Source of the DNA: Leptolyngbya sp. PLA1
Lineage (GTDB): Bacteria; Planctomycetota; Phycisphaerae; Phycisphaerales; UBA1924
DNA: 64,000 nt
Assembly: GCA_021405315.1 (NCBI GenBank)
Contig: QWIH01000008.1
Span: 1 to 64,000, forward strand
Direction of reading: 5' to 3'
The translations under genes were made by a program, and so were the position numbers. A model generated the notes under the pieces. It was not told the origin of the DNA, ran no database searches, and was given only the letters and a program-made list of their open reading frames with translations. Positions 8,562 to 18,600 of this stretch are shown here, in pieces (position 1 is the first letter of the stretch; each line of letters starts with the position of its first letter).

Positions 8562-10874
8562 GTGCTGAACCTGATTCAAGACACCATCGTGCACACGCAG
8601 CCGGAGTCGCTCGGCGCCGCCGTCGAGAAGGCGGGGCATGCCCACGGGCAGACCGACTGGTCGGTCGCGGCGATTGTGGCATTGCCGCTGCTGGCCTGCG
8701 TGCTGACGGGGCTGTGCGCGGCGCTCCGGGTGAAGAGCAAGCTGCCGGCCTGGATCACGGTGGCCTCTCTGGCCGGGGCGTTTGCTCTGACGCTGAAGAC
8801 GTTCGCGGCCCACTTCATGGGGGCGGAGTCGCACCCGTTCGTGGTGCACGTGTTTGACTGGGTGACCTTTTCGTGGGCGGCGGACGCGCACGCGCAGGGG
8901 CCGCAGACCAACGAACTGGCGGCAAACTTCGCGTTCTATCTCGATTCCTTGAGCGCCCTGTGGATGCTGTTCGTGACGGGGCTGGCGACGCTCATCGCCC
9001 TGTACGCCAGCGAGTACATGAGCCACGATCAGGGGGCGGGGTACTGCCGCTTCTTCGCGGCGTTCAGCCTGTTTGTGTTCTCGATGGCCTGCCTGGTCAT
9101 GGCGGACAACCTGCTCCTGCTCTACCTGGGGTGGGAGGGCGTGGGGCTCTGCTCGTACCTCCTGATCGGCTACTTCTACAAGAAGCCGAGCGCGGTGGCG
9201 GCGGCGAAGAAAGCGTTCATCATCAACCGCATCGGCGACCTCTTCCTGGCGATGGGCGTCATGCTCATCTTCGTGCAGTTCGGGACGGTCGAGTACTCGG
9301 TGCTGTTCGAGAAGGCGCGGCCCTACATCGAGCTCGCCAGGGCAGGTCAGTTCTCGCAGATTCCGTTCCTGGTGAAGCTGATCCCGTGCCTGCTGATGGG
9401 CGGGGCATTCGGCAAGTCGGCGCAGCTCCCGCTCTACGTGTGGTTGCCGGACGCGATGGAGGGCCCGACGCCCGTGTCGGCGCTGATCCATGCCGCGACG
9501 ATGGTGACCGCCGGTGTCTTCCTGATCGCGAGGACCTACCCCCTGTTCCTGCTGAGCGAGATCGCGCTGCCGGTGGTGGCGTGGGTGGGAGCCCTCACGG
9601 CGCTGCTCTCCGCGACCATCGGCATGGCCCAGTTCGACATCAAGCGGATCATGGCGTACTCCACCGTGTCCCAGCTCGGGTACATGTTCTGCGGGCTGGC
9701 GGTGCTGTCGCCCTCCGGCGGCGTCTTCCACGTGGTGACGCACGCGTTCTTCAAGGCGCTTCTGTTCCTCTGCTGCGGGGCGGTCATGCACGGTTTCGCG
9801 GGTCAGCTCGACCTGCGGAAGCTCTCCGGCGTGATGAAGGTGCCGGGGTGGCGGATCGTCGGGTTCGGCATGCTGATCGGCTGTCTCAACCTCGCGGGGT
9901 TCCCGCTCACCGCCGGCTATTTCTCGAAGGACATGATCCTGGCGGAGGCCTTCGTCACCCCGGGGACGGCGGTCATCGGCTGGATCCTGCTCATCACCGC
10001 GGGGCTGACCGCCTACTACACCTTCCGCGTCTTCTTCCGGGTGTTTGTCGGCCCGGTGGCGTACGAGCTGGGCGACGAGCATCACGGGGCTGACCACGGG
10101 CACGATGACGGGCACGGTCACGGCGATGCCCACGGCCATGCCCAAGCGAAGGGCCACGCTGATGCGCACGGCCACGGCGGCACGCACCACGAGCCTCACG
10201 CGCCGGGCTGGGCGATCAACACGGTGCTGGCGACACTGGCGGTACTTTCCCTCGCCGCGACGGGTCTGTACTTCGTGGGCGGCGACCACGGCGCCGTTGC
10301 CGGGCTGGTGGACCAGAGCAGCGCGGGGTTCCACTCGCCGCTGGCGCACCACGGGGCCGCGGAGGGAGCCCCGGCGCACGAGGCCGGCCACGCGGTTGTC
10401 AGCTACGTGCCCGAGTTCGTGCATGCCCGAGCGCACGGCGGCGAGGTGCACGCGGGGACGATCTTCGGCGCCGACCCGCACAAGGCGATGTACTTCATCT
10501 CCGCCGGCGTGGGGGCGGTGGGCATCTTCGTGGCGTTCTGGCTGCACCTTGCGGGGCGGAAGTCGGCCGCGACGAGCCGGGCGGACGCGCTGCTGCCGGC
10601 GCTCGGGCCCATCCCGGGGTGGGCTCAGGGCAAGTGGTACGTGGATGAGTTCTACGACTTCCTGGTGCGCAAGCCGCTGTGGGTGCTCTCGCACATCTTC
10701 TATCTGATTGACTCGTACCTGGTCGACGGGCTGGTGGACTTCATCGGGGCCGCGCCGAGGGCGGCGGGGAAGGTGATCCGGCCCAGCCAGAGCGGGGAAC
10801 TCCACGGGTATGCGCTCGGCATGGCCGGGGGGCTCGTGATCCTGATCGTGATCGTCGCGCTCGTGGCGACGTGA
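8562..10874 (+). CDS. nuoL: NADH-quinone oxidoreductase subunit L
   Basis: Antiporter-like proton-pumping subunit of complex I. The 770 residues contain the NuoL core: FYLDSLSALWMLFVTGLATLI, LGWEGVGLCSYLLIGYFY, LPLYVWLPDAMEGPTPVSALIHAATMVTAGVFLI and KRIMAYSTVSQLGYM. The GTG start at 8562 lies 15 bp after nuoK. Two His-rich soluble inserts are unusual: about residues 505-550 (many HGHG/HAHG pairs) and about 593-633. They sit after the second antiporter half, in the loop before the C-terminal amphipathic helix region (WVLSHIFYLIDSYLVDG). A metal-binding or low-complexity role for them is speculation. Confidence 0.96.
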   Translation: MLNLIQDTIVHTQPESLGAAVEKAGHAHGQTDWSVAAIVALPLLACVLTGLCAALRVKSKLPAWITVASLAGAFALTLKTFAAHFMGAESHPFVVHVFDWVTFSWAADAHAQGPQTNELAANFAFYLDSLSALWMLFVTGLATLIALYASEYMSHDQGAGYCRFFAAFSLFVFSMACLVMADNLLLLYLGWEGVGLCSYLLIGYFYKKPSAVAAAKKAFIINRIGDLFLAMGVMLIFVQFGTVEYSVLFEKARPYIELARAGQFSQIPFLVKLIPCLLMGGAFGKSAQLPLYVWLPDAMEGPTPVSALIHAATMVTAGVFLIARTYPLFLLSEIALPVVAWVGALTALLSATIGMAQFDIKRIMAYSTVSQLGYMFCGLAVLSPSGGVFHVVTHAFFKALLFLCCGAVMHGFAGQLDLRKLSGVMKVPGWRIVGFGMLIGCLNLAGFPLTAGYFSKDMILAEAFVTPGTAVIGWILLITAGLTAYYTFRVFFRVFVGPVAYELGDEHHGADHGHDDGHGHGDAHGHAQAKGHADAHGHGGTHHEPHAPGWAINTVLATLAVLSLAATGLYFVGGDHGAVAGLVDQSSAGFHSPLAHHGAAEGAPAHEAGHAVVSYVPEFVHARAHGGEVHAGTIFGADPHKAMYFISAGVGAVGIFVAFWLHLAGRKSAATSRADALLPALGPIPGWAQGKWYVDEFYDFLVRKPLWVLSHIFYLIDSYLVDGLVDFIGAAPRAAGKVIRPSQSGELHGYALGMAGGLVILIVIVALVAT

Positions 10875-10887
10875 AGAGGAGCCTGAC

Positions 10888-12615
10888 GTGCTGCTGATGG
10901 CGGCGATCCTGATTCCCCTCGTGTCGGCGGTGCTGATCGCCGCGGCCCCGGAGGCGCGCGCGAAGACCATCGCCCTCCTCGGGACGCTGGCGCAGCTCGT
11001 CATCGCGTGCTACGCGGCGACGGTGTTCGACTGGTCGTTCTCGTCGCGGGCGCAGCTCGGCATGTCCGTGGCCTGGTTCGAGGGCCTGGGCGTGAGCCTG
11101 TCCCTGGGCGCCGACGGCGTGTCGCTGGTGCTGATCCTGCTGACCGGGCTGCTGGGGCCCATCTGCGTGCTCGCGTCGTCGACGGCGATCACGACGCGCA
11201 TCCGGACCTACTACGCGTGGCTTCTGGTGCTGCAGGCGGCGATGGCGGGAGTGTTCGCCGCACGCGACGTGATCCTCTTCTACATCTGCTTCGAGTTCAC
11301 GCTGATCCCGATGTTCATCCTGATCAGCCTGTGGGGGTCGACCAACCGTCGGAAGGCCGCGATCAAGTTCTTCCTGTTCACGTTCACGGGCTCGGTGGTG
11401 GCGCTGGCCGGGCTGGTGTACGTGACGTGGTTCAACGCGACCCTGGACCGGGGCGCGGTGCCCCAGGTCATCCTGTCGCAGAACGAACTGCTCGGGACCT
11501 GGACCTTCGACGTCTCGACCCTCATCACCGCGGGGCAGATGATGTCCGCGTCTGAGCAGGCGTGGGTGCTCCTGGCGCTGATGGCCGGGTTCGCGGTGAA
11601 GGTGCCCCTGTTCCCCGTGCACACGTGGCTCCCGCTGGCGCACACGGAGGCGCCCACAGCGGGCTCTGTGATCCTCGCGGGCGTTCTGCTCAAGCTGGGG
11701 ACCTACGCCATCTACCGATTCGCGCTGCCGATGGTGCCGGAGGCGGTGGCGCTGTACGCGCCGCACCTCTCGATGCTGTGCGTGGTGGGCATCATCTACG
11801 GCGGGCTGATCTGCTGGGTGCAGACGGACGTCAAGAAGCTCGTCGCGTACTCGTCGGTCGCCCACCTGGGCTTCTGCATGCTGGGGATGTTCGCGCTGAA
11901 CAACACCGGCATCACCGGCTCGATCCTCTACATGGTCAACCACGGCCTGTCGACCGGCGCGCTGTTCCTCCTCATCGGCATGATCTACGAGCGGTATCAC
12001 ACCCGGGACATGAACCAGCTCGGCGGCCTTGCGGCGAAGATGCCGGTATGGGCGACGTTCATGGTGTTCTTCACGATGGCGTCGGTCGGTCTCCCCGGGC
12101 TCAACGGGTTTGTCAGCGAGTTCCTGTGCCTGCTCGGCGCGTTCCAGGCGTCGTCGTCCTGGGGTTCCGGGGCGTGGGGGAGCGACATCGAGCCTGTCGC
12201 CGCGGCAACCCCGGGCGCGCTGGGCCCCTGGTTCGCGATGATCGCGGGCACCGGGATGATCATCGCGGCGATGTACCTGCTGTACATGGTGGGCAAGGTC
12301 GTCTGGGGTCCGCTCAAGACGCCGCACGGCCATGCCGGCGGGCACGCCGGGCACGAGTCTTCGGGAGCGGATGACCATCCGGCGCCTCTGCCTACGGACC
12401 TTTCCGGGCGTGAGATCGTGACCCTGATGCCTCTGGCGGTGCTGTGCCTTGTGCTGGGCGTGTATCCGAAGCCGCTGATGAACGCGATCCAGGGCTCTGT
12501 GGATCAGACGGTGGCGGTGGTGCGGGAGCCGCTGCGGACCCATGCTGTCACGGGGGCGCCCGCGAAGCCCGCCCCAGCGAGCCCGGCGAACACCCACGGG
12601 GAGGGCGCCCAATGA
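10888..12615 (+). CDS. nuoM: NADH-quinone oxidoreductase subunit M
   Basis: Second antiporter-like proton-pumping subunit of complex I. The 575 residues include FYICFEFTLIPMFILISLWG (conserved Glu in TM5), KVPLFPVHTWLPLAHTEAPTAGSVILAGVLLKLG and KLVAYSSVAHLGFCMLGMF. The GTG start at 10888 has a GAGGAG ribosome site, 13 bp after nuoL. A shorter His-rich loop (HGHAGGHAGHESSG, about residues 484-497) echoes the NuoL insert. The C-terminal tail is Ala/Pro-rich. The stop overlaps the nuoN start by ATGA. Confidence 0.96.
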   Translation: MLLMAAILIPLVSAVLIAAAPEARAKTIALLGTLAQLVIACYAATVFDWSFSSRAQLGMSVAWFEGLGVSLSLGADGVSLVLILLTGLLGPICVLASSTAITTRIRTYYAWLLVLQAAMAGVFAARDVILFYICFEFTLIPMFILISLWGSTNRRKAAIKFFLFTFTGSVVALAGLVYVTWFNATLDRGAVPQVILSQNELLGTWTFDVSTLITAGQMMSASEQAWVLLALMAGFAVKVPLFPVHTWLPLAHTEAPTAGSVILAGVLLKLGTYAIYRFALPMVPEAVALYAPHLSMLCVVGIIYGGLICWVQTDVKKLVAYSSVAHLGFCMLGMFALNNTGITGSILYMVNHGLSTGALFLLIGMIYERYHTRDMNQLGGLAAKMPVWATFMVFFTMASVGLPGLNGFVSEFLCLLGAFQASSSWGSGAWGSDIEPVAAATPGALGPWFAMIAGTGMIIAAMYLLYMVGKVVWGPLKTPHGHAGGHAGHESSGADDHPAPLPTDLSGREIVTLMPLAVLCLVLGVYPKPLMNAIQGSVDQTVAVVREPLRTHAVTGAPAKPAPASPANTHGEGAQ

Positions 12616-14285
12616 CGGAGCGTCTGGCGTTCCTCTATCCGGAGATCGTGCTGTTCGTCGCCACCTGCGTGGTGATGGTGCTCGGGCTGTCAAGGAGCCT
12701 GCGTGCCCGGAAGTCTTCTGCGGTTGTCGCGGGCGTGTCTGTGTTGCTCGCCGGGTTCCTGGCGGTCGTGAGCACGCCCCGCGGCTCGGGGGACGCCGCG
12801 TGCCCCCTCTCGGGCTTCGTCTACAGCCACGCGCTGACGCCGGCGATGGGCCAGGTGCTGCTGCCCGAGCTTGCACCGTATGCGAAGGCGGTGATCGCGC
12901 TGGTGGGAGCGCTCCTGCTTCTGCCGATGGCGGGAACCGTGGACCGTACCGACGAGGCGCGGATCGCGGCTGGCAAGGCGGGCTTTGATCCGCTGCGGAG
13001 CAACCGCGCCGAGTTCTACGCCTTCTACCTGTTCTCGCTCACCGGCCTGATGCTGTGCGCGAGCGCGGACAACCTGATCTGGCTGTTCCTGGCCCTCGAG
13101 CTGACGAGCCTGCCGACGTACATCATGGTGGCGATCTCGACGTCCCGGAATCGCAGCCGCGAGGCGGGCGTGAAGTACTTCTTCCTCGGCGCGCTCGGCG
13201 CCGCGGTGTTCCTGTACGGGTTCGCGCTGGTCTATGGCGGGACCGGGACCACGAACCTGAACGCGATCGCGCACTCCATCAGCACCGGCGGGCTGAACAC
13301 GATCACCCTGCTGGGCGTGGTGGTCAGTCTTCTTGGGCTCTGCTTCAAGATCGCGGCTGCTCCGATGCACTTCTACACGCCGGACGTGTACGAGGGCGCG
13401 GCCCCGCAGGTCTCCGGCTTCCTGGCGTTCGTGCCCAAGACCGCGGGGTTCATCGCGATCCTGCTGCTGTGCGCCGCTGTGGGCTGGGGGTATTCCCACG
13501 CGGACTCGGGCGTGGGCTCGCTGCTGCACGCGGTGTCCGCGGAGCCCCTGGTCCAGGGGACCGGGCGGCGCCTGCCCTACCTCCTGTGGCTGATGATCTG
13601 GGTCGTCGCGGCCCTGACCATGACCATCGGCAACGTGCTGGCGGTTCTGCAACGCAGCGTCAAGCGCATGCTGGCGTATTCCTCGATCGCCCACTCCGGT
13701 TACATGCTGGTGGGCGTGCTCGCGGGCCCGGGAGACTCCGCCTCCACCAGCGGCGTGTCGGCGGTGCTGTTCTACCTGCTCGCCTACGGCGTGATGAACG
13801 CGGGAACCTTCGCCGTGCTCGCGGCGCTGGAGCGGGGCACGGACTCCGAGGGACAGCCCGTCGAGGTCGAAACGCTTGACGACCTCCGCGGGCTGTGCGC
13901 GAGCCATCCGCTGCTGGGATGGACGATGGTGGTCTGCTCGCTCAGCCTGCTGGGGCTTCCGCCGCTCCTTGGCTTCTTCGGAAAGCTGCCCCTGTTCACC
14001 TCGGGCATCGCGGCGGGGCAGATCACGCTGGTCGTGGTGCTGGGCCTCAACTCGGCGATCGCGGCGTTCTACTACCTCAGGCTCGCGTTCACTCCCCTCC
14101 TCGAGAGCCGCGACGAGAGCGAGGCGCCGCCGGCGCTCGCGCCCTTCCGCTCGCGCATGGCCGGGGCCGTGATCGCGGCGGTGGGGGTGCTTGTCCTCTC
14201 CGCCATCGGGGGCTGGGCCATGGGCCACGCGTTCGATGCCGCCACGGTGAAGGGCGCGGGCGCGATCGCGCCCCGGGGGCACTGA
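12612..14285 (+). CDS. nuoN: NADH-quinone oxidoreductase subunit N
   Basis: Third antiporter-like subunit of complex I and last gene of the nuoJ-N run. I start it at ATG 12612 (MTERLAFLYPEIVLF, 557 residues), which overlaps the nuoM stop by four bases; the frame is open further upstream, inside nuoM. Core motifs are EFYAFYLFSLTGLMLC, FLALELTSLPTYIMVA, FKIAAAPMHFYTPDVYEGA and KRMLAYSSIAHSGYMLVG. The sequence YSVxHxGY is typical of NuoN. The gene ends convergent with an unknown membrane protein, 34 bp away. Confidence 0.96.
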   Translation: MTERLAFLYPEIVLFVATCVVMVLGLSRSLRARKSSAVVAGVSVLLAGFLAVVSTPRGSGDAACPLSGFVYSHALTPAMGQVLLPELAPYAKAVIALVGALLLLPMAGTVDRTDEARIAAGKAGFDPLRSNRAEFYAFYLFSLTGLMLCASADNLIWLFLALELTSLPTYIMVAISTSRNRSREAGVKYFFLGALGAAVFLYGFALVYGGTGTTNLNAIAHSISTGGLNTITLLGVVVSLLGLCFKIAAAPMHFYTPDVYEGAAPQVSGFLAFVPKTAGFIAILLLCAAVGWGYSHADSGVGSLLHAVSAEPLVQGTGRRLPYLLWLMIWVVAALTMTIGNVLAVLQRSVKRMLAYSSIAHSGYMLVGVLAGPGDSASTSGVSAVLFYLLAYGVMNAGTFAVLAALERGTDSEGQPVEVETLDDLRGLCASHPLLGWTMVVCSLSLLGLPPLLGFFGKLPLFTSGIAAGQITLVVVLGLNSAIAAFYYLRLAFTPLLESRDESEAPPALAPFRSRMAGAVIAAVGVLVLSAIGGWAMGHAFDAATVKGAGAIAPRGH

Positions 14286-14319
14286 GGGACTCGACTCCAG
14301 TGACGAGGCGGGGGCGTAC

Positions 14320-15147
14320 CTACGCCGTCGCCGCAGGCGGCGCCGTCCGGCGGCGCGTCATGACCACCTGCGAGGTGAGGCCCACAACGGTGACAGTCGC
14401 CCACGCGGCGAGCACCAGCCCCGCCGTGGGATGCACCGGCACCGCCCAGCCCTGGGAGATCCAGAGCGCGGCCAGCGAGCCGAGCAGGATGGCGCCCCCG
14501 GACGCCGCGGTCATGGCGGCACCGCTGACCCGGGGCATGAGCCCTCCCACAAGAAGTCCGGCGAGTCCGCCCAGAACGAGCGAGCCGGCGAGGGAGGCTC
14601 GGTCTTCCGCCGAAAGACCGGACCACGCACGGGACGCCTCCGCCCCCGTGATCGTCGCGGCGCGGGCACCGGCTTCGCGCAACGCCTCGGTGCTCTCATC
14701 GCTCTCATAGGACATCAGGCCGGTGCGGGCGGTCTCCGCGTACGCGGCGACGGCTTCCGCAGACGGGTGCACGTCGCTCGGCTCCATCCCGAGATGCACG
14801 GCGGTGCCCAGCACGCAAGCAATGGCGACGACGGCGCAGGAAGCGGCGGCGACTGCGGCTCTCCAGAGCGCCGCGGCCACCACGACGCCGACGACGACGC
14901 CCGCGATTCCGCCTATGAGCCACGACGGCGCGCCGGCAATCCCCGCGGGTGCCACGCGTGAGGCGAGCAGGCCGCCGCCGACAGCGCCCAGGCAGACCGC
15001 AAGAAGGACGGCGCCGGGCCGGAGGAGCTTTTCGCCCCCGAAGAGGAGGACGGCGCCGATGAGCGAGAGACAGAGCCAAGGCCATGGCTGCCCGGCCAGG
15101 GAGGCGAGTGCATCGGGGTCCGGAAGTTGGGGGAGGATGGCGGTCAT
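14320..15147 (-). CDS. Polytopic membrane protein of unknown function
   Basis: 275 residues starting at the ATG at 15147, with seven or eight hydrophobic Ala/Gly/Val-rich stretches: residues ~22-38, 43-65, 75-95, 98-118, then after a soluble segment ~125-185, 187-207, 212-232 and 238-262. The soluble segment (MEPSDVHPSAEAVAAYAETARTGLMSYESDES...) is acidic and probably lies on one face of the membrane. The arrangement of two helix blocks around a soluble loop resembles TMEM198/DUF4203-like proteins, but I see no diagnostic motif, so no function is assigned. It is convergent with nuoN. Confidence 0.7.
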   Translation of the reverse strand: MTAILPQLPDPDALASLAGQPWPWLCLSLIGAVLLFGGEKLLRPGAVLLAVCLGAVGGGLLASRVAPAGIAGAPSWLIGGIAGVVVGVVVAAALWRAAVAAASCAVVAIACVLGTAVHLGMEPSDVHPSAEAVAAYAETARTGLMSYESDESTEALREAGARAATITGAEASRAWSGLSAEDRASLAGSLVLGGLAGLLVGGLMPRVSGAAMTAASGGAILLGSLAALWISQGWAVPVHPTAGLVLAAWATVTVVGLTSQVVMTRRRTAPPAATA

Positions 15148-15669
15148 CGGGGGTGTGGTCGGGCTATCCAGCTTTCGGGCCGCGGAGGGTCGGGTTTCGG
15201 GCGAAGGGCGCAGATGTTCGCGGACGAGGTCGGGCTATGAGACCATACCCTTGCTCCGAAGCAACCGGCGGAGCGGGGCCGCGTACAGCCAAGGCATCGG
15301 AGCGGCGCCGGCCAACCGAAACCCGAACGTTTACAGAACGGTCAGATGGGGAATCTGGCAGGTATCTGTGAGCCCCCCGAGTTGTAAGTTGGCGGGAAGG
15401 TCGGTACTCTGGTATGGAGTTTCCCGGGGACTCGGCGCGAGCCGAGGGTCTGGGGAGCACACGCCGCGCCAGTCGCCACCGGCGACGCGTGGGAATATGG
15501 GGTGTGAGACCACGCAAGTCGTGAGTCTCACGCCACCAGCCGCGGTCATGCGGGACAGCACGTGGCGGACGCGGAAGACAGCCGCGGCCCGCTGGCGTGA
15601 GGCTCGCAGGACTGAGGAGCATGGATGTTGGCCGTCCTGACGGGCGGCGATACAGATCGAGGAGCAGTC
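15148..15669 (+). other. Long non-coding leader region before the giant surface-protein gene
   Basis: 522 bp without a convincing gene. A promoter-like pair TTGTAA (15382-15387), 17 bp, TACTCT (15405-15410) would give a leader of about 250 nt. Two strong hairpins lie in that leader: CTCGGC-GCGA-GCCGAG (GNRA-type tetraloop, about 15430-15445), and a longer stem at 15502-15533 (GTGTGAGAC then CACG, loop CAAGT, CGTG, GTCTCACGC). The sequence GGTCGGGCTAT is repeated directly near 15157 and 15223. No known riboswitch class was recognised. Confidence 0.4.
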
Positions 15670-18600
15670 ATGGGTCAATCTCGCGTGAGCAGCAAGTCCG
15701 TCGTCCGCACTCACGATCATGGCAAGAAGCCTGGGCTGTTCAGCCGCCTGGCGGCGTGGGCGGGGCTGGCGGAAGCGCCGTCGATGGATCAACTCGAGAA
15801 GCGAGAGCTGCTGTTCACGCTGACGGTGACGGCGGACTCTGTGGACCCGAACACGGGCATCGGGCAGGTGACCGGCTATTTCGGTTACGTGATCCCGCAC
15901 CTGATTCGGTCGGGCGAGGCGCAGCAGAACCAGACTGGCCAGACGATCACGGAATCGTTCGACCAGCAGCCCCCCGGGGCGCGGGGTTCGGGTCAGTTCT
16001 ATGCAGAGTCCCAGATTCAGGCGCTGCATTCGATCGCGCCGCCGCAGGACTTCGCCGTGGAGCCGCTGGCGACCGGCGGTCAGACCAACGACCGGTGGAT
16101 GAAGATCTCGATGGACCGTGCCGGGGAGTTCTTCGCGTTCCGCATCTGGGACGACGGGGACAACCCGACGGTTCCCATCCAGGCGCGCACGGTGCGGTTC
16201 ACGGTGAGGCCGAACAACGTGCCCGGCGGGCCGGTGACGGACGTGACGGGGATTCTGCCGGACCTGCACGTGGTGGAGCTGCTCTCGAACAACAACGTCG
16301 TCGCGACGTTCACGGGCAACCAGATCCGCGCGGCCATTCAGAACGGCAACCCCGACCAGGGCGTGGGCGACTTCACCTTCAACGCGCCGGCGAACAACCC
16401 GGGGTTTGACACCATCCGGGTCCGGGCACTCTCGAACGTCTCCGGCCGGCCCGATTTCCAGCTCGACAACCTGGCGTTCGACATCCCGCCGGCGATCTTC
16501 GCGCCGACCATCCCTGTTGACTTCGGCGCGCGCGTGACCCTGGCCGGCCCGGTGGGGGCGAGCGTCACGATCACCGACCTCTACGGCCGCGACATGGTGC
16601 AGACGCTGCGGCTGGGGCCCCTGACCGGCGGGCAGGGACTGCTGGTGGACCTGAACGACGACGGCATCCCGGACTTCAACGACGGCATCGGTGCCATCAG
16701 GCTCACGGGCACGGATTCCAGGACGGCGCTCTCCATGTGGGGCGGGACGATCAGCGCCTCCACCACGCAGCCTCAGGACGCGGACACGTGGGACGGCCAG
16801 TTCGCCTTCACGCTCTCCGACGGCCTCGAGGGGCTGTACGACGACTTCGAGGGCAAGGGCTTCGGCTACGTGCTGCGGGCTCAGAACAACCAGGTGGAGG
16901 TCGCGGGGCTCCCGGGCGGTCCGGGCTCGGTGATCATCGGCTCGCCGTTCGTCCGGCCCCTCAACAACTACAACCCGAACGGTAACGCCGCGGGCGCCGC
17001 GAACCCTGTCATCACGGGGTTCACCAACCCGAACCAGGGCATCTTCGTCGACGGCGACATCAACAGCATCATGATCCACGGCGTGGTGCACGGCTCGTCG
17101 CACATTCAGGGGGCGGCGCAGCGAGTGAACATCGGCTACCTCGTGGGCTCGCTCAGCGTCGACGGGGACCTGGGCTATCTCGCGGTGGGCTCCGACGCGG
17201 GTATGTGGGCGCCCGACCCCGACTTCCAGCCCCCGCCCAACATCCGCCTGGATGCGGTGAACAAGACCAACGGGTCGCTCACGGTCGGGCGAACGGTCGG
17301 CGAGATCCTCGTCGGCGGCCGCATGCTGATGGACGTGACCGTGGTGGGCGATCTGAACTCTCCGACGACGCGGCCCGCACGCGACACCTTCAACTACTGG
17401 GAGAAGGAGCGCAACTTCGGGACCGGCACCACGGGCATCACCGCGCTGCAGATGACGCGGAACCAGATGAACGCGACGAACTTCGTCGCGCGCAACGCCA
17501 CGGACCTGTTCCGCAGCTCCGACCAGGGTGTGCTCTTCGGCCTCAGCAACTACTTCCGCAACGACACCATCATGGGCGCCGAGTTCATCGGCTCGATCTC
17601 CGGCGGCGTCCACCTGCGCGGCGAGCTGTCGGGCGTGGACCTCTTCAACGGCGAGGATCGCGCGGACGTGTTCGCGTTCGCCGTTGACGGCACGTCGGAG
17701 GTCGTCGTCGAGGGCGCCAACTCCCTCGCGAACATCTCTCCCTACTTCCGCATCATGGACCAGGACGGGCGGACCCTCGCGGCGCCCGAGCTGCCCTTCA
17801 CCGCCGGCCGGTTCAACGCGACCCAGCTCCGCTTCAAGCCCACAGGGCCCGGCGTGTACTACCTCGTCCTCTCCGATCCCAACGGGAACGACACGGGCAC
17901 CGGCAACTCGCAGTACTCCGTGGTGGTCACCGGCATGGCCCCCGTGACTCTCGGCGCGATCCGTTCCGCCGGCGGCTTCGGCTTCACGGACGTGACCTCC
18001 GGCGAGGGCAACTCGATCACCGTCCTCTCCGGGAGCGTCGGCTCGGTCCGCGTGGGCACCGGGCTGGTGGACGGCGGCGGCGAGGACGCCTCTCCGCTCG
18101 AGACCTATAACACGGTGCAGAACGACGACGACTCGCTCTCATTCCAGGGCGGAACGTTCTCCGTCTCCGGTTCGCTCTACAACATCACCGCGGGCGGAGA
18201 CTTCGGCGCGCCCGACTCGCAGCAGGCGCCCCCCGACGTGGTCTTCCAGATCGGCGGCGATCTGGGCACCCTGTTCGTCGGCCTCAGCCCCGTCGTGGGC
18301 GGCGGGCCCGGCGAGGGCGATCTCAACTTCCTGAATCTCGCGGTCGGCGGACGCATCGCGCTCATCGACGTCCGCGGCGGCATCGGCATGGACCAGGACG
18401 CGGTGGACCCCAGGGGCAGCCGCGGCGCCGGCATCGTCAACATCCGTTCCGGCGTCTCCGGTGGCAACGGCGACATCGGCATGATCCGGACCGGCTTCCA
18501 CGTCTACGGAGACTCCACCAGCATCACGACTTCGCCCGGCTCAACGATCGGCGCCATTCTGACGAGCCAGGAGGCGTACTTCGACACCAACCCCCGCTCG

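Noticed and set aside
15430-15540. Possible cobalamin-type riboswitch (GGGAATATGGGGTG followed by a stem)
   Set aside because: Only a loose match; the rest of the B12 core is absent and the downstream gene is a surface protein. Kept only as an unclassified structured leader.
15331-17613. 760-codon antisense frame over the start of the giant gene (similar long frames at 8535-11003, 10741-12876 and 27435-29339)
   Set aside because: High GC content removes stops from non-coding frames; the proteins are Arg/His/Gly-rich with no domain, while the sense strand holds recognisable genes.
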